Source: Propionivibrio dicarboxylicus
GTDB taxonomy: Bacteria > Pseudomonadota > Gammaproteobacteria > Burkholderiales > Rhodocyclaceae
DNA length: 64,000 nucleotides
NCBI GenBank assembly: GCA_945902805.1
Contig: CAMDMZ010000010.1
Span: forward strand, 48,153-112,152
Reading direction: 5' to 3'
Positions 40,131 through 47,804 of this stretch are shown here, one piece after another; the first letter of the stretch is position 1, and every line of letters begins with the position of its first letter. The notes under the pieces were generated by a model. It was given only the letters and a program-made list of their open reading frames with translations, was not told the origin of the DNA and did no database searches. A program made the position numbers and the translations under genes.

Positions 40131-41437
40131 CCAAGCTCTTCCATGCGCAAACGAATCACTTTCTTCTTCACCACCGGCAACGCCTCAATCTTGGCTATCG
40201 CGGCATCGACATTCTTTTCCAGCGTGACATGGCTCAGCATGATGATGTCGGTTTGCGATTCGCCTTCTGCGGGCTCGCGTTGAATCATGGCGTCAATCGA
40301 AATCTGCTGATCAGCCAGGATGCGCGTGATGTCAGCCAGCACGCCAGGTTTGTCCTCAACGCGCAAACGCAGGTAATAGCTGGATGAGACTTCTGACAAC
40401 GGCAGGATCGGCGTGTCCTGTACGGCGCCGGGTTGAAATGCCAGATGCGGAACGCGATTTTCTGGATCGGCGGTAGCCATGCGGGTGACATCCACTAGAT
40501 CGGCGATCACCGCGCTGGCTGTCGGCTCAGCGCCAGCGCCCTTGCCATAATAAAGGGTCGCCCCCACGGCATCGCCCTGCACCAGGACGGCATTCATGGC
40601 ACCTTCGACGTTCGCGATCAGTCTCTTGGTCGGGATCAGCGTGGGATGCACACGCAACTCGACGCCTTCTGGACGTCGCCGGGTAATGCCAAGCAACTTG
40701 ATGCGATAACCGAGCTGCTCTGCGTACTTGATGTCGTCGGCTTCCAGTTTGCTGATACCTTCGATATGCGCCTTGTCGAACTGCATTGGGATGCCGAAGG
40801 CTAGGGCCGACAGAATGGTGATCTTGTGGGCGGCGTCGACGCCTTCGATATCGAAGGTCGGATCAGCCTCGGCATAGCCCAGGCGTTGTGCTTCCTTGAG
40901 CACGACATCAAACGGCAAGCCTTTGTCACGCATTTCAGAAAGAATGAAGTTGGTGGTGCCATTGATGATGCCCGCTACCCACTGAATGCGGTTGGCCGAC
41001 AAGCCCTCGCGCACCGCCTTGATGATCGGGATACCGCCGGCCACCGCCGCTTCAAATGCGACCATGACGCCCTTCTCACGGGCAGCAGCGAAGATCTCGT
41101 TGCCATGCACCGCGAGCAATGCTTTGTTGGCCGTAACGACATGCTTGCCATTGGCGATAGCCTTGAGAACCAGTTCCTTGGCAATACCATAGCCACCGAT
41201 CAGCTCGATGACAATGTCAATCTCCGGATCAGTCACAACGGAAAAAGCATCGTCGGTCAAAGCAACTCCGCCGCCGGTAATTTGGCGTGCCAGTTCCAGA
41301 TTTTTGTCCGCCACCTTGGTGATGCGAATCGGGCGACCGGCACGACGGGTGATCTCGGCCTCGTTGCGTTTGAGGACAGTGAAGGTGCCGCCGCCGACGG
41401 TACCGATGCCAAGCAGGCCAACGTTGATGGGTTTCAT
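40127..41437 (-). CDS. hom: Homoserine dehydrogenase with ACT domain
   Basis: The ATG at 41437 gives 436 residues. The N-terminal NAD(P) motif is VGLLGIGTVGGGTF; the catalytic domain has VAGGIPIIKAVREGLSANRI, GIINGTTNFILSEM and EAQRLGYAEADPTFD. A C-terminal ACT domain (SSYYLRLRVEDKPGVLADIT) implies feedback control, usually by threonine. It lies between alanine aminotransferase upstream and thrC downstream. Confidence 0.97.
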   Translation of the reverse strand: MKPINVGLLGIGTVGGGTFTVLKRNEAEITRRAGRPIRITKVADKNLELARQITGGGVALTDDAFSVVTDPEIDIVIELIGGYGIAKELVLKAIANGKHVVTANKALLAVHGNEIFAAAREKGVMVAFEAAVAGGIPIIKAVREGLSANRIQWVAGIINGTTNFILSEMRDKGLPFDVVLKEAQRLGYAEADPTFDIEGVDAAHKITILSALAFGIPMQFDKAHIEGISKLEADDIKYAEQLGYRIKLLGITRRRPEGVELRVHPTLIPTKRLIANVEGAMNAVLVQGDAVGATLYYGKGAGAEPTASAVIADLVDVTRMATADPENRVPHLAFQPGAVQDTPILPLSEVSSSYYLRLRVEDKPGVLADITRILADQQISIDAMIQREPAEGESQTDIIMLSHVTLEKNVDAAIAKIEALPVVKKKVIRLRMEELG

Positions 41438-41459
41438 AGGATTGACGAGTTGGTTCGAG

Positions 41460-42686
41460 TTAGTTGCCATGACGTCTACGGTAAGAATCAAGGAAGCGCG
41501 CAATACGGCCGACGGCCTCGCGCAAATCATCTTCATGCGGCAGGAAAACCAGCCGGAAATGGTCAGGATGTGGCCAATTGAAGCCTGTGCCCTGCACCAA
41601 CAATACCTTCTCGGCAACCAGCAATTCGGCGATGAAATCCTGATCATTGGTAATCGGATACAGTTTGGGGTCCAGCCGAGGGAACATATAGAGCGTGGCC
41701 TTGGGCTTGACACAGGTAACGCCGGGAATCGCGGTGATCAGGTCGTAAGCAACATCGCGCTGACGCAGCATGCGCCCGCCTGGCGAGACCAGATCGTCGA
41801 TACTCTGATAGCCACCGAGTGCCGTCTGGATGCCCCATTGCCCCGGCACATTGGCGCACAAACGCATCGAGGCCAGCATGTCGAGGCCTTCGATATAGTC
41901 CTTGGCCGGTTTCTTGTCACCTGAAACCACGAGCCAACCGGCGCGATAGCCACAAGAGCGATAGTTCTTCGACAAGCCATTGAAGGTGATAGTCAGGACA
42001 TCTTCCGACAGCGCGCCGATCGAGGTGTGTTTGACTCCATCGTACAAAACTTTGTCATACACCTCGTCCGCATAGATGATCAAGTCATTGGTGCGAGCAA
42101 TTTCTATGATTTCCTTCAAAACCTCATCGGGATACACAGCACCGGTCGGGTTATTCGGGTTGATGATGACAATCGCACGCGTGCTGGGTGTGATTTTGGC
42201 GCGAATGTCATCCAGATCGGGCAACCAACCGGCGCCTTCATCGCACAGATAATGGCGCGGAGTGCCACCAGACAAGCTCACAGCAGCTGTCCATAGCGGA
42301 TAGTCTGGTGCCGGCACCAGGACTTCATCGCCCGTGTTGAGCAAGGCGTTCATGGCCATGACGATCAGCTCCGAAACGCCATTGCCGATGTAGATGTCCT
42401 CAATCGTCACACCCTTGATATGTTTCTGCTGGGTGTAGTGCATCACCGCCTTGCGCGCGGAAAAAATACCTTTGGAATCCGAATAGCCAGCGGCGAGCGG
42501 CAAGTTGCGGATCATGTCCTGCTGGATCTCTTCCGGCGAATCAAAGCCGAACGCGGCAAGATTGCCGATATTCAACCGGATAATCTTGTGCCCTTCGTCC
42601 TCCATCTGCTTCGCGCGCTGAAGCACCGGACCACGGATGTCATAGCAGACATTCTGCAACTTGTTCGATTTGTTGATGGGCTGCAT
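41460..42686 (-). CDS. alaA: PLP aminotransferase, AlaA/AlaC-type alanine transaminase
   Basis: A 408-residue fold-type I aminotransferase with a strong ribosome-binding site (AGGAGGG). The motifs are YIGNGVSELIVMAMNALL, INPNNPTGAVYPDEVL, ADEVYDKVLYDG and the PLP Lys in FNGLSKNYRSCGYRAGWLV. The N-terminus NKSNKLQNVCYDIRGPVLQRA is typical of glutamate-pyruvate aminotransferase AlaA. It begins the leftward alaA-hom-thrC cluster. Exact substrate choice (AlaA or AlaC) is not certain. Confidence 0.88.
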   Translation of the reverse strand: MQPINKSNKLQNVCYDIRGPVLQRAKQMEDEGHKIIRLNIGNLAAFGFDSPEEIQQDMIRNLPLAAGYSDSKGIFSARKAVMHYTQQKHIKGVTIEDIYIGNGVSELIVMAMNALLNTGDEVLVPAPDYPLWTAAVSLSGGTPRHYLCDEGAGWLPDLDDIRAKITPSTRAIVIINPNNPTGAVYPDEVLKEIIEIARTNDLIIYADEVYDKVLYDGVKHTSIGALSEDVLTITFNGLSKNYRSCGYRAGWLVVSGDKKPAKDYIEGLDMLASMRLCANVPGQWGIQTALGGYQSIDDLVSPGGRMLRQRDVAYDLITAIPGVTCVKPKATLYMFPRLDPKLYPITNDQDFIAELLVAEKVLLVQGTGFNWPHPDHFRLVFLPHEDDLREAVGRIARFLDSYRRRHGN

Positions 42687-42734
42687 TGGGCAACCCTCCT
42701 TTCCGCCGGAACGATGCCCGGATAAAAAGTTATA

Positions 42735-42763
42735 ATCTTACCGAAGCGCACGACTCGCCGCAA
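42735..42763 (-). promoter_or_regulatory. Possible sigma-70 promoter of alaA-hom-thrC
   Basis: On the minus strand TTGCGG (42758-42763), a 17-bp spacer and TAAGAT (42735-42740) lie about 50 bp upstream of the aminotransferase start. The spacing is ideal but the hexamers are only moderate matches. Confidence 0.35.
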
Positions 42764-42831
42764 TTCAAGATTGCCAGATTTGGCGGGGCTTCCGGTCTAA
42801 CCGATTACTGCCGCGCATCCCTCGCATCGAT

Positions 42832-43212
42832 ATGAAACTGCACGCCCAGCTTACTCCCGGATCGAACATCATCACCGCCTATGGCGCGGACCACGTTTCG
42901 GTCAACGGCCAGGCGCTTCATACCAGTTTCATCGTTACTCCTGCAACCTTAATCACGACATGGGCGCCGCGCACGATCAACACGATCACTGAAGCCGACA
43001 TGCAGCAACTGGTCGACCAGGAATGTCCGGTGGTGCTGCTCGGCACCGGGCAGCGACAACAGTTTCCTCCCGCCGCACTTCTACGCGCTTTGATCGAAAG
43101 CCAGATCGGCGTTGAGATCATGGACAGCAACGCGGCCTGCCGCACCTACAATATTCTGGTTGCCGAAGGGCGGTCAGTTGCGGCGGCCATCATCATTGAG
43201 ACTCATGCCTAA
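42832..43212 (+). CDS. Mth938-like domain protein (DUF498/NDUFAF3 family)
   Basis: A 126-residue protein with the family layout: VNGQALHTSFIVTP, a central VVLLGTGQRQQFPP and the C-terminal GVEIMDSNAACRTYNILVAEGRSVAAAII. Eukaryotic relatives (NDUFAF3) help assemble complex I, and bacterial copies are of unknown role. It overlaps the ArnD-like gene by eight bases and heads a four-gene plus-strand run. Confidence 0.85.
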   Translation: MKLHAQLTPGSNIITAYGADHVSVNGQALHTSFIVTPATLITTWAPRTINTITEADMQQLVDQECPVVLLGTGQRQQFPPAALLRALIESQIGVEIMDSNAACRTYNILVAEGRSVAAAIIIETHA

Positions 43213-44134
43213 GATCGCACTAAAAATCGACGTCAATACTTACCGCGGAACACTGCAGGGCGTGCCAGCACTCGTTGATATTCTGCGTCGCAATCGAGCG
43301 GCAGCGAGTTTTCTGTTTTCCCTCGGGCCCGATCACTCGGGCCGTGCCATCAAGCAGGCCTTTCAGCCTGGCTTCATGGCGATGGCGCGACGCACGTCGG
43401 TGGTTGAACACTACGGCATCAAGACGCTTTTGTATGGCACGCTGCTGCCCGGTCCGGACATCGGACGCGGCTGTGTCGACATTCTTCGCGCGACCCGGGA
43501 AGCAGGGTTTGAGACCGCAATCCATAGCTGGGATCATGTCAAATGGCAACATGGTATTGAACATGCGGATGCGATCTGGACAGAAATCGAAGCGCGCAAG
43601 GCGCATGAGCGTTACATCGAGATCTTTGGCGCGGCTGCGCCGGGCCGTGGCGTCGCCGGGTGGCAGTTGAATCCGCATGCACTGCGCCTATCACAACGCC
43701 TGGGATACCGTTGGGCATCCGATTGCCGTGGCACGCATCCGTTCATGCCGGTCTGGAACGGCGAAGTCGTGCATTGTCCGCAATTGCCCACGACGCTGCC
43801 AACCTTAGATGAATTGCTCGGTATCGATGACGTCACAGCCGACAACGTCCATCAACCGCTGCTTCGTTTGACCGCCGACCACCTCAGCGAACATCATGTC
43901 TTCACGGTGCGCGCCGAATTGGAAGGTCTGAAATTCGGCCAGACTTTCGAAACGCTATTGACCGGTTGGCGTGAACAAGGTTACGACCTGATCTCGCTCG
44001 GGCAGCTTGCTGAATCGCTAGATCCCGCCTCGCTACCGCGCCACGAACTGCAGCGAGGTAATGTCCCTGAGCGCCCGGGAACACTCATGGTGCAAGGCGA
44101 GGAATATCTCTCATCCTGGAAGGAAGCCGCATGA
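43205..44134 (+). CDS. arnD: ArnD-like polysaccharide deacetylase (formamido-arabinose-undecaprenol deformylase family)
   Basis: The ATG at 43205 gives 309 residues. The sequence follows ArnD of enterobacteria closely: LKIDVNTYRGTLQGVPALVD, SFLFSLGPDHSGRAI, HSWDHVKWQH, AGWQLNPHALRLSQRLGYRW, SDCRGTHPFMP and QLPTTLPTLDELLG. The Asp of KIDV and the His of HSWDH are expected NodB metal and catalytic residues. ArnD acts in the aminoarabinose modification of lipid A, but no arnA, B, C or T is nearby, so it may serve another undecaprenyl sugar or be completed elsewhere. Confidence 0.85.
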   Translation: MPKIALKIDVNTYRGTLQGVPALVDILRRNRAAASFLFSLGPDHSGRAIKQAFQPGFMAMARRTSVVEHYGIKTLLYGTLLPGPDIGRGCVDILRATREAGFETAIHSWDHVKWQHGIEHADAIWTEIEARKAHERYIEIFGAAAPGRGVAGWQLNPHALRLSQRLGYRWASDCRGTHPFMPVWNGEVVHCPQLPTTLPTLDELLGIDDVTADNVHQPLLRLTADHLSEHHVFTVRAELEGLKFGQTFETLLTGWREQGYDLISLGQLAESLDPASLPRHELQRGNVPERPGTLMVQGEEYLSSWKEAA

Positions 44135-44616
44135 CGACCAACGCCACTCCCTCGGCCCTTGGCCTGACCGTTCCCAATTTCACTGCCGCCACTACGGGAG
44201 GTGATTTCAAACTTGCCACTCATCGAGGTACCGCCGTGGTGCTTTATTTCTACCCGAAAGACAACACGCCGGGCTGCACCACCGAAGCCATGCAGTTTCG
44301 TGACCTGCACCCCGAGTTTCTTCAGGCCGGCGCGAGAATTCTTGGCGTCTCGCGCGATTCCCTGAAATCCCATACCGGATTCAAAGAAAAGCTGGGCCTG
44401 CCGTTCGACCTGATTTCTGATGGCGACGAAACGGTCTGTCGGCTATTCGACGTCATCAAGATGAAAAACATGTATGGCAAGCAGGTCAAGGGGATCGAGC
44501 GCAGCACCTTCCTGATTAGCCCTGAAGGTTGCCTAACTCAGGAATGGCGGGGTATCAGGGCTGACGGGCACGCTGCCGAGGTACTGAACGCACTACGCAA
44601 ATTTTCATGCCCCTAG
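44131..44616 (+). CDS. bcp: Bcp/PrxQ-type peroxiredoxin lacking the usual resolving Cys
   Basis: A 161-residue thiol peroxidase: YFYPKDNTPGCTTEAMQFRD contains the TxxC active site with peroxidatic Cys 49. The usual resolving Cys five residues later is Met 54, and the alpha-3 alternative position (SLKSHTGF) also lacks Cys, so it looks like a 1-Cys form unless one of the other Cys residues serves. The ATG overlaps the arnD stop. Confidence 0.92.
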   Translation: MTTNATPSALGLTVPNFTAATTGGDFKLATHRGTAVVLYFYPKDNTPGCTTEAMQFRDLHPEFLQAGARILGVSRDSLKSHTGFKEKLGLPFDLISDGDETVCRLFDVIKMKNMYGKQVKGIERSTFLISPEGCLTQEWRGIRADGHAAEVLNALRKFSCP

Positions 44617-44627
44617 CCGGAATCATC

Positions 44628-45524
44628 ATGTTCATCACCCTCAATGGCCTCTACGAACCCTCCGCCATCCAGCAACTTCCGGATGGGCGCTTTCTGGTCG
44701 GCGAAGACGAGAAGGAGTCACCGTTCAGTCTGTTGGTTATCCGTCCCGATGGTTCCACGTCGACGGAACGATTGATCGTCAATGCGGAAACAGATGACCC
44801 CGGAAAGTTAAATGATCTCGAAGGACTGGCTATCGACAATGGCGGATTCGTCTATACCATCACCTCCCACTTCCGCAACAGTAAGGGCGAGGAGAAGAAG
44901 TCGCGGGAAAAACTGGTGCGATTTCGAGTCGATGGCAATCGACTGGTCGCTCCTCGCATCGTCCATGACTTGAAACGTGCGCTGACAGGACGTCATTCTG
45001 AACTGGCCCAGGCTGCGGCCATCACTGACGTCAAGGCCAACGGCGGCTTGAATATCGAGGCCCTCGAGTTCTCACCGGATCAGCAGCATCTCATGATCGG
45101 TTTTCGCAGCCCACTCGATGCCGGAGAGGCACTCGTCGCGGTCATCCGAAATCCTGCAACAATGTTCGAACCCGGAACCGCACCGGACGTGGCCCCCGAA
45201 TTAATACGGCTCGATCTCGGCGGTCACGGACTGCGCGGTATGAGCTGGATTCCCGCGCTGCAAGGCTATCTTCTGATCAGCGGCCCGGTCGCCAAGGAGG
45301 AGGCCCATTTCCGGCTTTGGTTCTGGAGTGGCCAGGCAGACGCAAAGCCGCATTGCGCCGAAGCCGAGGGCCTTCCGGGTTTCGAACACGCCGAGGGGGT
45401 GACACCCGCCATTATCGACGGCAAGCCGCACATCGTCATTGTCAGCGATGACGGCAGTCGTAAGGAGGGGCGACTCGCCAGATATTTACTGCTCACTCCA
45501 GAGCAAATCAGGATTCTGCCCTGA
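44628..45524 (+). CDS. DUF3616-like beta-propeller protein
   Basis: About 298 residues with repeated propeller-like motifs: NGLYEPSAIQQLPDGRFLVGEDE, LNDLEGLAIDNGGFVYTITSH, LNIEALEFSPDQQHLMIGFR and LRGMSWIPALQGYLLISGP. These match the DUF3616 and related phytase/esterase-like propellers in style. No signal peptide is present from the ATG at 44628; an upstream ATG at 44607 adds seven residues. It is probably the last gene of the Mth938-arnD-bcp run. Function is unknown. Confidence 0.65.
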   Translation: MFITLNGLYEPSAIQQLPDGRFLVGEDEKESPFSLLVIRPDGSTSTERLIVNAETDDPGKLNDLEGLAIDNGGFVYTITSHFRNSKGEEKKSREKLVRFRVDGNRLVAPRIVHDLKRALTGRHSELAQAAAITDVKANGGLNIEALEFSPDQQHLMIGFRSPLDAGEALVAVIRNPATMFEPGTAPDVAPELIRLDLGGHGLRGMSWIPALQGYLLISGPVAKEEAHFRLWFWSGQADAKPHCAEAEGLPGFEHAEGVTPAIIDGKPHIVIVSDDGSRKEGRLARYLLLTPEQIRILP

Positions 45525-45658
45525 TCGCCCCGGCCGGTTTAGTTCTGCGCCGTCATTTGCAGTGCGTGTCAGCGTGGCTTTGATCATTGGGGCGCTCCCA
45601 GTCCTTTCCCTAGATTCCGAGACTAAACCATCTCGTTCCCTTCCTCAGGCATTCAAGC

Positions 45659-46126
45659 ATGATCAACAGCATCAAGGATTTTTTCAGCCAATTCATCGAA
45701 CCCGGCACCGCCACCAAGAACGCGGGGACTCCGACCTTGCAAGTCGCAACGGCCGCCCTGCTACTGGAAATGATGCGCATGGACAGCCAACTCAAGGACC
45801 AGGAACGTCAAGCCATCACCAGCACCCTGCAGACCCAGTTCAATCTCGGCCGGGAGCAAATTGATACCTTGATGGCACTGGCAGAACAAGAAGCGCACGG
45901 GGCCAACGGCTATTACCAGTTCACCTCGCTGATCAACAAACACTGCGATCAGGCCCAGAAAGTGCAGATCATCGAGAACCTGTGGCATGTGGCGATGATC
46001 GACGGGCATCTGGATGCCCATGAGCTGCACCTGATGCGCAAACTGGCCGACCTGCTTTACATTGGGCATGCCGACTACGTTGCCGCCAAGCAGCGAGCCC
46101 GCGAGTCGAGCAAGCTGTCGGCGTAG
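45659..46126 (+). CDS. TerB-like protein
   Basis: A 155-residue all-alpha cytosolic protein of the TerB family: an N-terminal helix (FFSQFIEPG), then ATAALLLEMMRMDSQLKDQE and the mirrored IIENLWHVAMIDGHLDAHEL, the two acidic helix pairs that bind metal in TerB. Stand-alone copies outside ter operons are common and of unclear function. A 134-bp gap separates it from the DUF3616-like gene. Confidence 0.85.
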   Translation: MINSIKDFFSQFIEPGTATKNAGTPTLQVATAALLLEMMRMDSQLKDQERQAITSTLQTQFNLGREQIDTLMALAEQEAHGANGYYQFTSLINKHCDQAQKVQIIENLWHVAMIDGHLDAHELHLMRKLADLLYIGHADYVAAKQRARESSKLSA

Positions 46127-46152
46127 TCCGTTTCCACATTGCCCCGTAGCGT

Positions 46153-47040
46153 TTGATGCATCGCAACCCCTATTTCCTGATCCACGTTTGCGTACTGCTC
46201 TGGGGCTTCACTGCCATCCTCGGCAAATTGATCACCCTGAGCGCCATCCCACTGGTGTTCTGGCGTGTCCTGATTGTCAGCCTCTGTCTGTTTATTTGGC
46301 TACCGATATGGCGACAGATAGCCCGAATGACCTGGCGTGATCTCGGCATCACGGTGGTCAATGGCGCGGTGATCACCGTGCATTGGCTGTTCTTCTACGG
46401 TGCCATCAAGGCGGCCAATGCATCGGTCGCCGCAACCTGTCTGGCGCTGGCCCCGGTGTTTCTGTCTATCATCGAGCCCCTGTGGCGCAAAAAGGCTTTC
46501 GTTGCCCGTGACCTGCTGATTGCGGTTATCGCGTTGCCGGGTGTCGCTCTGGTGGTCGGCGCCGTTCCATCTGGAATGATGGCCGGCTTATGCTATGGGG
46601 TGATGGCAGCTCTGCTCGCCGCCATCTTCAGTCTGATCAGCAAAGGACTGGCCGTGCGGGTACCGGCGCTTTGCCTGACCACCGTACAAATGAGCACCGG
46701 AACACTCATGCTTGGGCTGCTGATTCCCTTCTGGCCTCTGCTCGGTGACAGTTTCAGTCTGCCGCAGCAGCAGGATCTGTTTTGGCTGGTCATCCTCGCC
46801 ATCGCCTGTACGCTCGTACCATTTACGCTGACCAACGTCGCCCTGCGAAAGATCAGCGCGTTCAGCGTGCAACTTGCTGTGAACCTGGAACCGATCTACA
46901 CGATTCTCCTGGCGGCGATCTTTCTGGGCGAAGGTGCCGAACTTGGCTGGACGTTCTACGCCGGCGTGGCGCTGATCCTCGGTGCGGTACTCTGGCATGT
47001 CCGGCTGCATCGACCGGCCAGTGAGCCGGCCCCCACCTGA
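46153..47040 (+). CDS. EamA/DMT-family transporter
   Basis: A 295-residue integral membrane protein with ten predicted helices in two EamA repeats (FLIHVCVLLWGFTAILGKLI in the first, GVMAALLAAIFSLISKGLAV in the second) and the end motif NLEPIYTILLAAIFLGEGAEL. Family members export amino acids or other metabolites. It lies 26 bp after the TerB-like gene. Confidence 0.9.
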   Translation: MMHRNPYFLIHVCVLLWGFTAILGKLITLSAIPLVFWRVLIVSLCLFIWLPIWRQIARMTWRDLGITVVNGAVITVHWLFFYGAIKAANASVAATCLALAPVFLSIIEPLWRKKAFVARDLLIAVIALPGVALVVGAVPSGMMAGLCYGVMAALLAAIFSLISKGLAVRVPALCLTTVQMSTGTLMLGLLIPFWPLLGDSFSLPQQQDLFWLVILAIACTLVPFTLTNVALRKISAFSVQLAVNLEPIYTILLAAIFLGEGAELGWTFYAGVALILGAVLWHVRLHRPASEPAPT

Positions 47041-47185
47041 ATATCATGGCCAAGACATCCTCCAACTGACCACCTTGGCCGTTCATGGCCCTACCGCTGA
47101 AAAATCAGACTCACTTCAGCGCAGAAGAAGTGGCTGCGATTACGCTTCAGGAGAATGCGCTCAGGTTATCGATACCGTTGATTTA
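47041..47185. other. Convergent intergenic region
   Basis: A 145-bp gap between the EamA gene and the Gly/Asn-rich secreted protein gene, which end toward each other. I see no strong terminator stem or other feature in it. Confidence 0.4.
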
Positions 47186-47689
47186 TCACCAACCTCGGCG
47201 CCACGGTGCGCCCCAGCCGTTGCCATTATTCCCCCACCCATTGTTGCCCCAGCCGTTTCCGCCGAACATATCGTCGGTCATACCACGGGCATCCATCGTC
47301 ACGCATACCTGGCCACGAACAGAGCCACGGCCATATCCCCGGCCATTCGCATTACCGCTACCATTGCCATCACCGTAGCCGTTGTAGCCGTCGCCCCAAT
47401 AACCCTGATTGCCGCGCCCCCAGCCATTGGTGCCGAACATGTCGTTCATCATGCCACCAACATCGGCATGGAAGCAGAAGTTCCCCTTGCCACCAACCGA
47501 GCCGTTGCCGCGCCCATAACCGTTGCCATAGCCGCTGCCATTGGCGTTGCTATTTGCATTGCCATAAGCGTTGTCATACCCGCCATTGTTCCATCCCGGC
47601 CCACCCCACTGTGCTTCGGCGATAACCGGTACGATGCAGGCAACGGCGGTAGTGGCCACCATGGTCAGACGCTGCAAAATGTTACTCAT
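47186..47689 (-). CDS. Secreted Gly/Asn/Trp-rich repeat protein (sulfur-globule-protein-like)
   Basis: The ATG at 47689 follows AGGAGA and gives 167 residues. The signal peptide ends AEA before QWGGPGW. The mature protein is almost all Gly, Asn, Tyr and Trp (NGGYDNAYGNANSNANGSGY, GYWGDGYNGYGDGNGSG). Two short non-repetitive islands, GNFCFHADVGGMMNDMFG and GQVCVTMDARGMTDDMFGGN, resemble each other and each contain one Cys. Composition and secretion recall the sulfur globule proteins of purple sulfur bacteria, but no sox or dsr genes are here. It could equally be a structural or matrix protein. Confidence 0.7.
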   Translation of the reverse strand: MSNILQRLTMVATTAVACIVPVIAEAQWGGPGWNNGGYDNAYGNANSNANGSGYGNGYGRGNGSVGGKGNFCFHADVGGMMNDMFGTNGWGRGNQGYWGDGYNGYGDGNGSGNANGRGYGRGSVRGQVCVTMDARGMTDDMFGGNGWGNNGWGNNGNGWGAPWRRGW

Positions 47690-47804
47690 TGCTTTTCTCC
47701 TAGTTGATGATAAACGTGCAACTTCCAAGATGTAGCCAACGCTAATGCGTGCCCCACTCTGTTCCAGAGTATATGTCGGTTACTGCCCGTGGATGCTGGA
47801 CGAT

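Noticed and set aside
42731..42736. TATAAT as a plus-strand -10 for the Mth938-like gene
   Set aside because: No -35-like hexamer lies 16-18 bp upstream on that strand; the minus-strand reading has better spacing.
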